Assembly: GCA_038327655.1 (NCBI GenBank)
Contig: JBBQLG010000007.1
Span: 15,784-79,783, forward strand
Source of the DNA: JBBQLG01 sp038327655
GTDB taxonomy: Bacteria > Bacteroidota > Bacteroidia > Cytophagales > Spirosomataceae
DNA length: 64,000 nt
Direction of reading: 5' to 3'
Under the pieces are notes generated by a model. The model did no database searches. It worked only from the letters and a program-made list of their open reading frames with translations, and was not told the origin of the DNA. Below are positions 17,006-25,464 of this stretch, one piece after another. The position numbers and the translations under genes were made by a program. Position 1 is the first letter of the stretch, and every line of letters starts with the position of its first letter.

Positions 17006-17050
17006 AATGGTTAAAAATGGCCGTTGAACTTACAGCCGTTTTTAACCATT
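17006..17050. terminator. Inverted repeat between SDR and tetR
   Basis: AATGGTTAAAAATGGC (17006-17021) pairs with GCCGTTTTTAACCATT (17035-17050), with one mismatch and a 13-base loop. It probably ends SDR transcription, or structures the leader of the regulator whose ATG is 27 bases further on. Confidence 0.6.
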
Positions 17051-17076
17051 GTTATTTTTATAAACAACGAACGAAG

Positions 17077-17661
17077 ATGGCCCGGCCTAAAGAATTTGCG
17101 GAGGAAGAAGTGCTGGAGAAAGCCATGCAGGTTTTTTGGCAGAAGGGCTATTACAATGCATCGATGCAGGACTTAGTCGATGGCATGAGCATTTGCCGGG
17201 CCAGTTTATACGATACTTTCGGCGACAAACACGCGCTCTACCTCAAGGCACTCGACCATTACCGCACCGTCAACGCCCGCGCTATGGAGAAGACGATTGC
17301 CAGTGCCGTTACAAACCGCAATAAAATCAAGGCGATCTTCCACTGGCTCATTGAGGAAATCGTTATGGACCCCGACCAGAAAGGTTGTTTCATGGCCAAT
17401 GCAGCCTTAGAGATGCTGCCCGAACACGGTCAGACGGTTGGCCAGTTGGTAGACACTAATTTCATGGACCACGAAACGGCCTTTGCGCAATTGCTCCGGC
17501 AAGGTGTTGCATCGGGCGAATTCCGGGCTACTCTGCCGCTGGCTGACACCGCCCGGTTTCTGCTCGGCACGACCGCAGGGTTACGCCTTATTGGTAAGAC
17601 GCAGCGCGACCGCGACGCCTTGATTGGAATGGTTCGCGTAGCCCTCAGCGTACTGGATTGA
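17077..17661 (+). CDS. TetR/AcrR-family transcriptional regulator
   Basis: A 194-residue regulator starting at ATG 17077 (MARPKEFAEEEVLEKAMQVF). The N-terminal helix-turn-helix covers about residues 9-55, with the recognition helix in MSICRASLYDTFGDKHALY, a strong TetR signature. The rest is an all-helical ligand-binding and dimerisation domain with CFMANAALEM typical of the YcdC/AcrR-like group. It lies between two SDR genes of the same strand. The paired dyads at 16112-16202 are its likely targets, so it probably represses the upstream SDR. A GC-rich, near-consensus promoter of its own is not evident. Confidence 0.92.
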   Translation: MARPKEFAEEEVLEKAMQVFWQKGYYNASMQDLVDGMSICRASLYDTFGDKHALYLKALDHYRTVNARAMEKTIASAVTNRNKIKAIFHWLIEEIVMDPDQKGCFMANAALEMLPEHGQTVGQLVDTNFMDHETAFAQLLRQGVASGEFRATLPLADTARFLLGTTAGLRLIGKTQRDRDALIGMVRVALSVLD

Positions 17662-17766
17662 TCGAACTCAAACCATTCGCTCCTTGCCGAAGACTTTAGC
17701 AACCGGTGCGTATTTCCCGCGTGGTCTGTTCATCTTTGCCGTTCACAACAACCGGAGTGATACGCA

Positions 17767-18582
17767 ATGCCACACAAACCAAATAACCGCTTAGCCGGTC
17801 AGACCGCCGTCATTACCGGGGGCGATTCGGGTCTCGGCCGGGCCATCTCCCTTGCGTTTGCCAAAGAAGGGGCCAACGTCGTTATCAACTATGCCCACAA
17901 CGAGAAGGCCGCCCACGAAGTAGAGCAGTTGATTACCGATGGGGGTGGAAAAGCCCTTGTCGTTCAGGCAGATGTGAGTCAGGAAGCAGCCGTGGAAAGT
18001 CTGTTTCAGCAAGCCGTAGACGCCTTTGGTACGGTCGATGTGCTGGTGGCGAACTCCGGTTTGCAGCAGGATTCACCGTTCGAGAACATGACGCTGGCGC
18101 AGTGGCAGAAGGTCATCGACGTGAACCTGACGGGTCAGTTTTTATGCACCCGTGCCGCCATTCGGGAGTTTCTGCGCCGGGGTCTGCGCCCGGACGTATC
18201 GGCGGCACTCGGTAAAATCATCTGCATGAGTTCGGTGCACGAGGTTATTCCGTGGGGTGGCCACGCCAACTATGCCTCCTCAAAGGGGGGCGTGGAACTG
18301 TTGATGAAATCCATTGCCCAGGAGTTTGGCAAGCGTAAAATCCGCATCAACAGCATCGCGCCGGGGGCCATCAAAACCCCCATCAACACTGCCGCCTGGG
18401 ACACGCCCGAAGCCGAAAAGAAACTGTTAACGCTGATTCCCTACGACCGCGTGGGCGAACCCGAAGACATTGGCGCGGTGGCGGCCTGGTTAGCCAGTGA
18501 CGAAGCCGATTACATCCACGGCACCACCATTTTCGTGGATGGCGGCATGACCCTCTATCCGGGATTCGGAGATAATGGGTGA
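17767..18582 (+). CDS. SDR family oxidoreductase, glucose 1-dehydrogenase-like
   Basis: A 271-residue classical SDR. TGGDSGLG at 17-24 binds the coenzyme, VVINYAHNEKAAHEV fits the NADP-preferring type, NSG stands at 96-98 in place of NAG, and Ser155/156, Tyr169 and Lys173 (YASSK) are catalytic. APGAIKTPIN and VDGGMTLYPGF resemble glucose 1-dehydrogenases, which oxidise glucose to gluconolactone; substrate remains unproven. It follows the TetR gene by 105 bases. Similar in fold to the first SDR but clearly a distant relative, not a recent duplicate. Confidence 0.88.
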   Translation: MPHKPNNRLAGQTAVITGGDSGLGRAISLAFAKEGANVVINYAHNEKAAHEVEQLITDGGGKALVVQADVSQEAAVESLFQQAVDAFGTVDVLVANSGLQQDSPFENMTLAQWQKVIDVNLTGQFLCTRAAIREFLRRGLRPDVSAALGKIICMSSVHEVIPWGGHANYASSKGGVELLMKSIAQEFGKRKIRINSIAPGAIKTPINTAAWDTPEAEKKLLTLIPYDRVGEPEDIGAVAAWLASDEADYIHGTTIFVDGGMTLYPGFGDNG

Positions 18583-18608
18583 GAGGGATTATCGGGATAA
18601 TGATGTGG

Positions 18609-18630
18609 TGTCGGGTTTGAGAACCCGACA
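18609..18630. terminator. Hairpin after the second SDR
   Basis: TGTCGGGTT and AACCCGACA flank a 4-base loop 27 bases after the stop codon. It lacks a T-run, so termination is only probable. Confidence 0.4.
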
Positions 18631-18643
18631 GGCTGCATACGAA

Positions 18644-18746
18644 TTTGTCATGCTGAAGAATGAATCGGACCGCCGAAGCGGCATCGTAGAAAGTTGGTAG
18701 CTAAGATGCCGCTTCGGCGGTCCGATTCATTCTTCAGCATGACAAA
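18644..18746. repeat. Long palindromic repeat, TTTGTCATGCTGA family, copy 1
   Basis: Two perfect 41-base arms (18644-18684 and 18706-18746) surround a 21-base loop. The outer ends read TTTGTCATGCTGAAGAATGA. It lies between converging genes (SDR and lolA) and shares its outer ends with the element at 37878-37948. No open frame or transposase is present, so it is a non-autonomous repeat of REP or MITE type. Confidence 0.85.
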
Positions 18747-18756
18747 AACTCCTTCC

Positions 18757-19392
18757 TCACCGTAAATCGACCACTTCGACGCCGGGGTATTTCGATTTGT
18801 CGAAGACGAAGTAGCTGTCGGCCATGCCGGTGTTGGGCGTAAACTTGTCGATGACGTACGTGGTCAGTTTACCATCTTTGTCGGTAATCTGCCAGTTCCG
18901 AACCGACTTATCGGCTTTATCGACGCTAATCTGTATGCGGGTAATCTGGGCTTTTTTCTTCTCCGGTGTCAGTTCGATCACTTCCAGCGTCCGCCCGCCC
19001 TGTTTCACTTCTTTGAGGAATTTGTACCCGAAACCCTTCTTGTAGATCGTATAAATTGCCGACGGGTTAAAGTCTCCGGCGGCTGTTTCGTCGTAATCCT
19101 GTACGTTCACTTCGTTCGATTCCTTGACGTACGTCGACATGATTTTGCCATCGTTAAAAACTTCCTGTCCGCCCAGTTTCAGCCGAAATTTCAAGCCTTT
19201 AACGGTCAGATCGCCTTTGTACGATTCTTTGGCCCCACCGCTGCTCGTGTAGGTAAATAGGGTCTGGTACGATCCCAGGGCTTTGTACTTGGCACTCATC
19301 GCATCCAGAATATCACCGGCTCGTTTGTCTTTTTGGGCGAAGGCGGGTAAGAAACCGGCTAACAGGCCGATAATCAGGGCAAATTTCTTCAT
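18757..19392 (-). CDS. lolA: LolA-like periplasmic lipoprotein carrier
   Basis: A 211-residue protein starting at ATG 19392 (MKKFALIIGLLAGFLPAFAQ), a clean signal peptide. The mature part is a LolA/LolB half-barrel: DILDAMSAKYKALGSYQTLFTY, KGLKFRLKLGGQEVFNDGKIM, and DSYFVFDKSKYPGVEVVDLR at the end. LolA carries lipoproteins from the LolCDE exporter to the outer membrane; LolB is usually missing in Bacteroidota. It lies 117 bases downstream of ftsK on the same strand, a common order in this phylum. Confidence 0.9.
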   Translation of the reverse strand: MKKFALIIGLLAGFLPAFAQKDKRAGDILDAMSAKYKALGSYQTLFTYTSSGGAKESYKGDLTVKGLKFRLKLGGQEVFNDGKIMSTYVKESNEVNVQDYDETAAGDFNPSAIYTIYKKGFGYKFLKEVKQGGRTLEVIELTPEKKKAQITRIQISVDKADKSVRNWQITDKDGKLTTYVIDKFTPNTGMADSYFVFDKSKYPGVEVVDLR

Positions 19393-19509
19393 GGTTACTT
19401 CTTGTTTCAGGTGCAATGGCTTACACGGTCGGCATAAATCCGACGAACATCCCGTGCATTAAAAAGACAATTTTCGGGGCGAAAGGTTTAGAATTGAGGT
19501 GCTGGAAGC

Positions 19510-22074
19510 TTACCCCAGCCTTTTCAGTAACTCTTCCAGCACCTGCGGGTCCTGAATAAGGACATCGCGGGCCTTGCTGCCCTCGAATGGCCCCACCACA
19601 CCAGCGGCTTCCAACTGGTCAATCAACCGCCCGGCGCGGTTATAGCCTAATTTCAGGCGACGCTGAATGAGCGACGTACTCCCCTGCTGATGCGCCACCA
19701 CCAACCGGGCCGCTTCGTCGAACATGGGATCGCGGTTTTCGAGGTCAACGTCTTTTTCTTCGTTCTGCCCGCCTTCGTCACCGGCAAATTCGGGCAGGGC
19801 ATAAGCCTCATCGTACCCGCGCTGATTGCCCACAAAGGCACAAATGTCCTCGATCTCGTTCGTATCCACGAAGGGACACTGCAACCGCACAATGTCGGAG
19901 TTGAGCGACAACAGCATATCACCCATGCCCACCAACTGCTCGGCCCCACCCGCGTCTAAGATGGTGCGCGAGTCTATTTTGGAGGTCACTTTGAACGATA
20001 GCCGGGCCGGGAAGTTAGCTTTAATCAGACCCGTGATGACGTTGACCGACGGCCGCTGCGTGGCCACAACGAGGTGAATGCCGATGGCACGGGCCAACTG
20101 CGCCAGGCGGGCAATAGGCTGCTCAACTTCCTTACCGGCCGTCATCATCAAATCGGCCAGCTCGTCGATCACCAGCACGATGTACGGCATGTATTTATGG
20201 CCCTTGTCGGGGTTCAGCCGCCGGTTGGTGAACTTCACGTTGTACTCTTTCAGGTTGCGGCAACCGGCATCTTTCAGCAGGTTATACCGGTTATCCATCT
20301 CGATGCATAGTGAATTCAGCGTATTTACCACCTTTTTGGTATCGGTGATGATGGCTTCGTCGGCATCGGGCAGTTTGGCCAGAAAGTGCCGCTCGATTTT
20401 GTTGAACAGCGTCAGTTCTACTTTCTTCGGATCCACCAGCACTAATTTGAGCTGCGCCGGGTGCTTTTTGTAAATCAGCGACGTCAGCAGTACGTTCAGG
20501 CCAACGGATTTACCCTGACCGGTGGCCCCCGCCATGAGCAGGTGCGGCATTTTGGCCAGATCAACCACCAAAATTTCGTTGGAAATGGTCTTGCCCAACA
20601 CGACGGGCAGATCGGCGGTGCTCCTGGCAAACTTATCACTCATAATCACCGACCGCATAGACACCATCTCGCGGCTCTTGTTGGGCACCTCAATCCCGAT
20701 GGTTCCCTGACCGGGCATGGGCGCAATAATCCGAATACCGAGCGCGGCCAAACTCAGGGCAATGTCGTCTTCCAGACTTTTGATCTTGGAAATCCGAACG
20801 CCATCCGCCGGAATGATTTCGTAGAGCGTTACCGTGGGTCCGATGGTGGCCGAAATGTCTTTGATGCCGATGTTGAAGTGCCGGAGCGTGTCTTCGATCT
20901 TGGCTTTATTGGCTTCCAGTTCATCTATCGACACCTGCGCCTTGTTGTTAACCGGGTAGTCGGTCATCAACTCTACCGTTGGTAACTGGTAATGCGGCAG
21001 GTCGAGCGTGGGGTCATACAGGCCGTGCGTGGCCACTAAATCATCCTGGTCGGGCAGGTCAACGTCGAACGCGGGTTGCGCATTACCCGCTATGTCGGCG
21101 ATCAGCGATGGGTCTTTGATGGTCAGCGTTACTTTCGGAGTCGACTCCGACTCTGGCTCCTCGACGGGCGGTTCGGGACGCAGACCATTTACTTTAAATG
21201 AGGGAACGGTTGGCGCAGTCGGAGTGTCGGCGTACGGCGCGTCATCGTACGGTGTTTCGTCGGTCCGCGTCTCGTCATCCGGCATTTCATCGTCCAGTTC
21301 ATCGGTTGAGCCTACTACAACATCGGGGCGATCTACGTTGTACTCGTCATCAACATCATCGTACACCGGCCGGGGCGATTTGGCAGTCGTTCGCGTACCC
21401 AGCCCCGTCAGAAACGACGGTAATTTCAGGGCGGTAATGTTGTAGAAAAATACGAGAAACAGGAACAGCAGGAAACCGATAATCGCGATGCTGCCCCAGC
21501 CAAGCAGGCTTTTCAGGACGACGTTCAGTTCGTAGCCGATGCCCCCGCACCAGACGCTGCCCGTTTCGATAGTACCGGTCGCCAGCACAACGTACCCCAG
21601 CAACAGGCTAATCCAGACGGCCGCGAACAACAAGCCCTGTGTGGTGCGGGCCAGTGGCATCAATTCCCGGCCGAGTGCCAGTTTGCAGCCGGCCAGGAAA
21701 ACGATCAGAGGTAAGCCCAATGCTCCCACCCCGAACCAGCGAAATACGAATACGTGGGCCACATACGCCCCCGCCACCCCCAGAAAGTTGCGGGTTTCCT
21801 CACCCGATTCCCGCAGCGACGTGTTACCGCCCGAACTGATAATGCTCTGATCGGCCGGACCGTTGAAGAGGTAAGACACAAACGCGACCAATAAGCCAAT
21901 GGCCAGCAGCATGAGCAACACGCCCAGCGTCAGGTTGGTACGCTGATCGGCACGGACTTTATCGAACGAGAGCGTCCAGGCCGGATTACGGGGTCGGGCG
22001 GCTTCTTCTTTCTTCGCCCGTTGCTCAGTCCGGCGAATGGAATTCTGTTTGATGGTTGCGGTTGGTTGCGCCAT
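19510..22074 (-). CDS. ftsK: DNA translocase FtsK/SpoIIIE family
   Basis: An 854-residue divisome-linked DNA pump. Four to five membrane segments lie in about residues 50-235. An acidic linker rich in Asp, Glu, Pro and Thr follows (about 240-330). The RecA-like motor has Walker A GATGQGKSVGLN near residue 515 and Walker B YIVLVIDELADLM. The C-terminal gamma winged helix (GSTSLIQRRLKLGYNRAGRLIDQLE...) reads polar DNA motifs and activates XerCD at dif. FtsK clears chromosome termini from the division site. It is followed by lolA and preceded by pyrD on the same strand. Confidence 0.96.
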   Translation of the reverse strand: MAQPTATIKQNSIRRTEQRAKKEEAARPRNPAWTLSFDKVRADQRTNLTLGVLLMLLAIGLLVAFVSYLFNGPADQSIISSGGNTSLRESGEETRNFLGVAGAYVAHVFVFRWFGVGALGLPLIVFLAGCKLALGRELMPLARTTQGLLFAAVWISLLLGYVVLATGTIETGSVWCGGIGYELNVVLKSLLGWGSIAIIGFLLFLFLVFFYNITALKLPSFLTGLGTRTTAKSPRPVYDDVDDEYNVDRPDVVVGSTDELDDEMPDDETRTDETPYDDAPYADTPTAPTVPSFKVNGLRPEPPVEEPESESTPKVTLTIKDPSLIADIAGNAQPAFDVDLPDQDDLVATHGLYDPTLDLPHYQLPTVELMTDYPVNNKAQVSIDELEANKAKIEDTLRHFNIGIKDISATIGPTVTLYEIIPADGVRISKIKSLEDDIALSLAALGIRIIAPMPGQGTIGIEVPNKSREMVSMRSVIMSDKFARSTADLPVVLGKTISNEILVVDLAKMPHLLMAGATGQGKSVGLNVLLTSLIYKKHPAQLKLVLVDPKKVELTLFNKIERHFLAKLPDADEAIITDTKKVVNTLNSLCIEMDNRYNLLKDAGCRNLKEYNVKFTNRRLNPDKGHKYMPYIVLVIDELADLMMTAGKEVEQPIARLAQLARAIGIHLVVATQRPSVNVITGLIKANFPARLSFKVTSKIDSRTILDAGGAEQLVGMGDMLLSLNSDIVRLQCPFVDTNEIEDICAFVGNQRGYDEAYALPEFAGDEGGQNEEKDVDLENRDPMFDEAARLVVAHQQGSTSLIQRRLKLGYNRAGRLIDQLEAAGVVGPFEGSKARDVLIQDPQVLEELLKRLG

Positions 22075-22175
22075 GGGGGTTAGGAAGCCTGTGCTGCGTA
22101 AAAATACACAGTGGTGAGGGGTTCGTTGCCAACCGCCACAAAAAAAGAACAGCCCTGCCCCGGCTTATTTCAGGT

Positions 22176-23216
22176 TTACAACGCCTGATCAGCAACCAGC
22201 CCTTCGCAGATTTGCTTCGCCACCCCCGGCCCCTCGTAGATGAAACTGGTATAAAGCTGCACCAAACTGGCCCCGGCCCGCAGTTTTTCCCGCGCATCGC
22301 TGGCATTAGCCACCCCACCGATGCCAATGATGGGAAAAGCCCCGCCCGACATTTGATGCAAATACCGGATAACCTCCGTTGCCCGCTCCCGCACGGGTGG
22401 CCCGCTGACGCCCCCCGCTCCCATCGCAGCCACAGCGGCCGGGTCTGTTCGTAATCCGTCGCGGCTGATGGTAGTATTGGTGGCAATAAGGCCCGCAATA
22501 CCCGTTTCGGCCACGATGGCGATGATGTCGTCTAATTGCCCGTTGGTCAGGTCGGGGGCAATTTTCAGCAGGATGGGTTTGGGAGAAGGGTGCTGCCGGT
22601 TTTCGGTTTGCAGCGCATTCAGCAACTGCAACAGCGGTTCTTTGTCCTGTAACGCCCGCAAACCCGGCGTATTGGGCGAGCTGACGTTGACGGCGAAATA
22701 ATCGACGGTATCGAACAGTTCGCGGAAACTGATGAGGTAATCGGCCACCGCATTTTCGTTGGGTGTGTCTTTGTTCTTGCCAATATTACCGCCGACAATA
22801 ATGCCCGGACGGCGGTTGCGCAGCCGGTTGGCAGCCACCCGAACGCCTTCGTTGTTGAAGCCCAAGCGGTTAATCAATCCCTGATCGGCCTTGAGCCGGA
22901 ACAGCCGGGGTTTGGGATTACCCGGTTGGGCGCGGGGTGTTACCGTACCGATTTCGATGAAACCAAAACCCAGATCGCTCAACTCGTTCACTAAGTCGGC
23001 ATTCTTGTCGAAACCAGCCGCCAGCCCTACCGGGTTCGGAAACCGAACGCCAAACACCGTCCGGGCCAGTTTTTCGTTACGCGGCACATACCACCAACGC
23101 GCCAGCACGGCTACACCGGGAATTTTGAACGCGATTTTTAACGCCGTCGTAACTGTATGGTGGATCGTTTCGGCATCGAACCGGAACAGCAGAGGCAGAA
23201 GAATACGCTTGTACAT
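22176..23216 (-). CDS. pyrD: Dihydroorotate dehydrogenase (quinone), class 2
   Basis: A 346-residue enzyme that oxidises dihydroorotate to orotate in pyrimidine synthesis and passes electrons to membrane quinones. The N-terminal helical part (MYKRILLPLLFRFDAETIHH) that binds the membrane and quinone marks class 2. FMN-binding barrel motifs include GLAAGFDKNA, GFIEIGTVTPRAQPGNPKPRLFRL (in two parts), the catalytic Ser in NVSSPNTPGLR, and IIGIGGV near the end. A consensus -7 box lies only 4 bases before the ATG, so the mRNA is nearly leaderless. It lies 101 bases upstream of ftsK. Confidence 0.96.
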   Translation of the reverse strand: MYKRILLPLLFRFDAETIHHTVTTALKIAFKIPGVAVLARWWYVPRNEKLARTVFGVRFPNPVGLAAGFDKNADLVNELSDLGFGFIEIGTVTPRAQPGNPKPRLFRLKADQGLINRLGFNNEGVRVAANRLRNRRPGIIVGGNIGKNKDTPNENAVADYLISFRELFDTVDYFAVNVSSPNTPGLRALQDKEPLLQLLNALQTENRQHPSPKPILLKIAPDLTNGQLDDIIAIVAETGIAGLIATNTTISRDGLRTDPAAVAAMGAGGVSGPPVRERATEVIRYLHQMSGGAFPIIGIGGVANASDAREKLRAGASLVQLYTSFIYEGPGVAKQICEGLVADQAL

Positions 23217-23220
23217 ACCG

Positions 23221-23228
23221 CAAAGGTA
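23221..23228 (-). promoter_or_regulatory. Predicted -7 element of pyrD
   Basis: TACCTTTG on the minus strand, an exact TAnnTTTG match, ends 4 bases before the pyrD start codon. The usual distance to the start of transcription would place it at or just beside the ATG. No clear -33 element is seen. Confidence 0.55.
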
Positions 23229-23306
23229 CGGGGTAGAAGGAGTTAGTGGTTAATGGTCGTGGTTTGTCGTTCGTGGTTACCTACCGGAGGAACGACAAAC
23301 TACTAA

Positions 23307-23699
23307 TTATTTCGGCTGAACCAGATCCCAGCGGTTACCGTATAAATCCTCGAAAACAGCAACAGTACCGTAGGGTTCCTCAGCCGGTTCCCGAATAAAC
23401 CGCACTCCATTTGCCTGCATCCGTTCGTAATCGCGCCAAAAATCGTCCGTGTGCAGAAACAGGAATACCCGCCCGCCCGACTGATCGCCCACACGAACCT
23501 GCTGCTCCGGTCCGTCGGCTTTAGCCAGTAACAGGCAGCACCCGTCACCCGCAGCAGGCGATACCAGCACCCATCGTTTAGTTTGGCTCAGGGCAGTATC
23601 TTCCACTAAAACGAAGTCCAGTTTTTCGGTATAAAATCGGATAGCCTCATCGTAGTCGTTGACAATCAAGGCAATGTGAGCAAGTCGTCGGGTATTCAT
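23307..23699 (-). CDS. VOC family (glyoxalase/bleomycin-resistance-like) protein
   Basis: A 130-residue vicinal-oxygen-chelate fold protein. MNTRRLAHIALIVNDYDEAIRFYTEKLDF is the first beta-alpha-beta-beta-beta module, with a His metal ligand; FLHTDDFWRDYERMQANGVRF and the final GNRWDLVQ supply the second module. Such proteins range from metal-dependent isomerases and dioxygenases to drug-binding proteins. The variable loops here give no specific clue. It lies 62 bases downstream of cysM on the same strand. Confidence 0.88.
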   Translation of the reverse strand: MNTRRLAHIALIVNDYDEAIRFYTEKLDFVLVEDTALSQTKRWVLVSPAAGDGCCLLLAKADGPEQQVRVGDQSGGRVFLFLHTDDFWRDYERMQANGVRFIREPAEEPYGTVAVFEDLYGNRWDLVQPK

Positions 23700-23761
23700 A
23701 GCGTGAATGTGGGTGATGCAGTTAGTACGAGTGTCTTCGGAACTGGAACGGTCATTCGTTA

Positions 23762-24679
23762 TCAGGCGAATAAATTCGACGACAGGTAGCGGTCGCCCCG
23801 GTCGCAGATGATGCAGACGATTACCGCTTCGGTAACGCCGGTAGCTTCCAGTTCGGCGATCAGTTTCAGCGATGCCACCACGGCCCCTCCGCTGCTCATG
23901 CCTGAAAATACGCCCTCGACCTTCGCCAGTTTACGGGCCATATCGGCTGATTCCGTTTCCGACACCTCAATCGTCCGGTCGACGCGGGACGGTTCGAAGA
24001 TTTTGGGTAGGTACTCAACCGGCCACTTGCGAATGCCGGGAATAGACGAGCCGTCTTGGGGTTGGCAACCCACAATCTGAATGGCCGGGTTCTGCTCTTT
24101 CAGGTACCGCGACGTGCCCATAATCGTACCCGTTGTGCCCATTGCCGAGACAAAATGCGTCACTTTCCCGTCCGTGTCGTGCCAGATTTCGGGGCCGGTG
24201 GTGCGGTAATGGGCGAGGTAATTATCGGGATTGGCAAACTGGTTTACGGCCACGTAACCGCCTTTGGCCACCTGCGCATCGGCATAGTCGCGGGCGGCTT
24301 CGATGGTTTCGGTAAGCACGACTTTGGCCCCGAACGCTTCCATCGTCTGCACCCGCTCCTTAGTCGAGTTGGCGGGCATGGCAATTTCAATGTCGATGTT
24401 GTATAGCCGGGCAATCATGGCCAGCGCAATGCCGGTGTTGCCGCTGGTGGCTTCGATGAGTTTGAGGCCGGGTTGCCACTCGCCCCGCTCGACTAAGCCG
24501 CGCACCATGCTCAGCGCGGCCCGGTCTTTTACGCTGCCACCGGGGTTGTGGCCTTCAAGTTTGCCGTATAATCGAATGTTGGACTTGGGTCGGGACAGGC
24601 CTTCGGGCGTACCGATGGGAGTGATGCGGTTCAATTCAATAATCGGGGTATTGCCGACCAGATCCAGTAAGGTTGCCAT
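23762..24679 (-). CDS. cysM: Cysteine synthase B-type (O-acetylserine sulfhydrylase)
   Basis: A 305-residue pyridoxal-phosphate enzyme. I choose ATG 24679 (MATLLDLVGNTPIIEL), the usual family start. The PLP-binding Lys51 is in PGGSVKDRAAL, the substrate loop is EATSGNTGIALA, and the phosphate-binding loop is AMGTTGTIMGT. The IKxWP-like part (RKWPVEYLPKIF) and the overall length resemble CysM rather than CysK. It makes cysteine from O-acetylserine and sulfide, and some CysM can use thiosulfate. About 245 bases upstream to the next gene contain no other recognised feature. Confidence 0.93.
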   Translation of the reverse strand: MATLLDLVGNTPIIELNRITPIGTPEGLSRPKSNIRLYGKLEGHNPGGSVKDRAALSMVRGLVERGEWQPGLKLIEATSGNTGIALAMIARLYNIDIEIAMPANSTKERVQTMEAFGAKVVLTETIEAARDYADAQVAKGGYVAVNQFANPDNYLAHYRTTGPEIWHDTDGKVTHFVSAMGTTGTIMGTSRYLKEQNPAIQIVGCQPQDGSSIPGIRKWPVEYLPKIFEPSRVDRTIEVSETESADMARKLAKVEGVFSGMSSGGAVVASLKLIAELEATGVTEAVIVCIICDRGDRYLSSNLFA

Positions 24680-24926
24680 GCAAAAAAGATAAAACGTCTT
24701 GTTGCCAGACAACCGAACCGACGGGTTTAGTTCATCCGGTTCGGTAATTGCGCCGTTGGCCGACGAGGCATTTCGACCGTTCGTACAGTTAGTAAACTTT
24801 ATAGTTGATAGATTAAAAAGTTTGCGTAAGATTGACGTGCTGATTAACGTATGAATGTTTTAACAAGCTAACCCTTGTCGCTCTCAACACGTTAGCCAGC
24901 GCATTCCACACCAACCATACTTATTT

Positions 24927-25373
24927 ATGAAACCTCTATCCTCCGTTACACCCCTCACGGGTGTGCGTCGCGAGTCCATTGCCAGGGCACTGGACATGAC
25001 CGATCTGGTACTACCTTTCTGGGGTTACCGCAAACGAATGCCCATGCACCACGTGGTGCGCCTTGAAGGCGAGGGCAACTACACCATCCTCCATTTCAGC
25101 GACGGTACGCAACTGATGATCTCGCTGACCCTCAAAACGATGGCAAGACGCCTGTCGCCGGGAATTTTTGCCCGGTCGCACAAAAAGAACATCATTAATC
25201 TGCTTTACCTCAACGGCCTGCATTTCGGCCGACAGTCATTGGCGGTTAGCCTGACCAACGGCGACCGCGTAGATGTGTCGCGCCGGAAAGCCTCCGACTT
25301 TGTCCGAGAAGTAAACGGCTTTCAACAGCAGCTTGACGAGATGGTTACGCCACTAATTAAAGCCTCGGCATAA
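24927..25373 (+). CDS. Stand-alone LytTR DNA-binding protein
   Basis: A 148-residue protein whose LytTR domain covers about residues 38-130: HHVVRLEGEGNYTILHFSDGT, SLTLKTMARRL, FARSHKKNIINLLYL, and VDVSRRKASDFV. LytTR proteins bind direct repeats through beta strands. No receiver domain or membrane segment is present; the first 35 residues look disordered. Bacteroidota carry many such short LytTR regulators, often of unknown stimulus. It converges with fadD across a strong bidirectional terminator. Confidence 0.88.
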   Translation: MKPLSSVTPLTGVRRESIARALDMTDLVLPFWGYRKRMPMHHVVRLEGEGNYTILHFSDGTQLMISLTLKTMARRLSPGIFARSHKKNIINLLYLNGLHFGRQSLAVSLTNGDRVDVSRRKASDFVREVNGFQQQLDEMVTPLIKASA

Positions 25374-25397
25374 ACGTTCCTCAATAAGCCACCCTGC

Positions 25398-25440
25398 ACA
25401 AAGCGGCCCTGATCTAACAAGTAGATCAGGGCCGCTTTGT
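25398..25440. terminator. Bidirectional terminator, LytTR gene and fadD
   Basis: Two perfect 18-base arms (25398-25415 and 25423-25440) around a 7-base loop, with core GCGGCCCTGATCT. It lies in the gap between two converging genes, 25 bases from each stop codon. Confidence 0.85.
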
Positions 25441-25464
25441 AATGTATCAGCGTTAATGGTCTGA

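Noticed and set aside
18644..18746. Insertion sequence
   Set aside because: There is no room for a transposase and no target duplication was seen; only a non-autonomous repeat is supported.
20461..20985. Plus-strand frame of 174 codons inside ftsK
   Set aside because: It is opposite the FtsK motor domain and has a composition typical of antisense frames in GC-rich genes.
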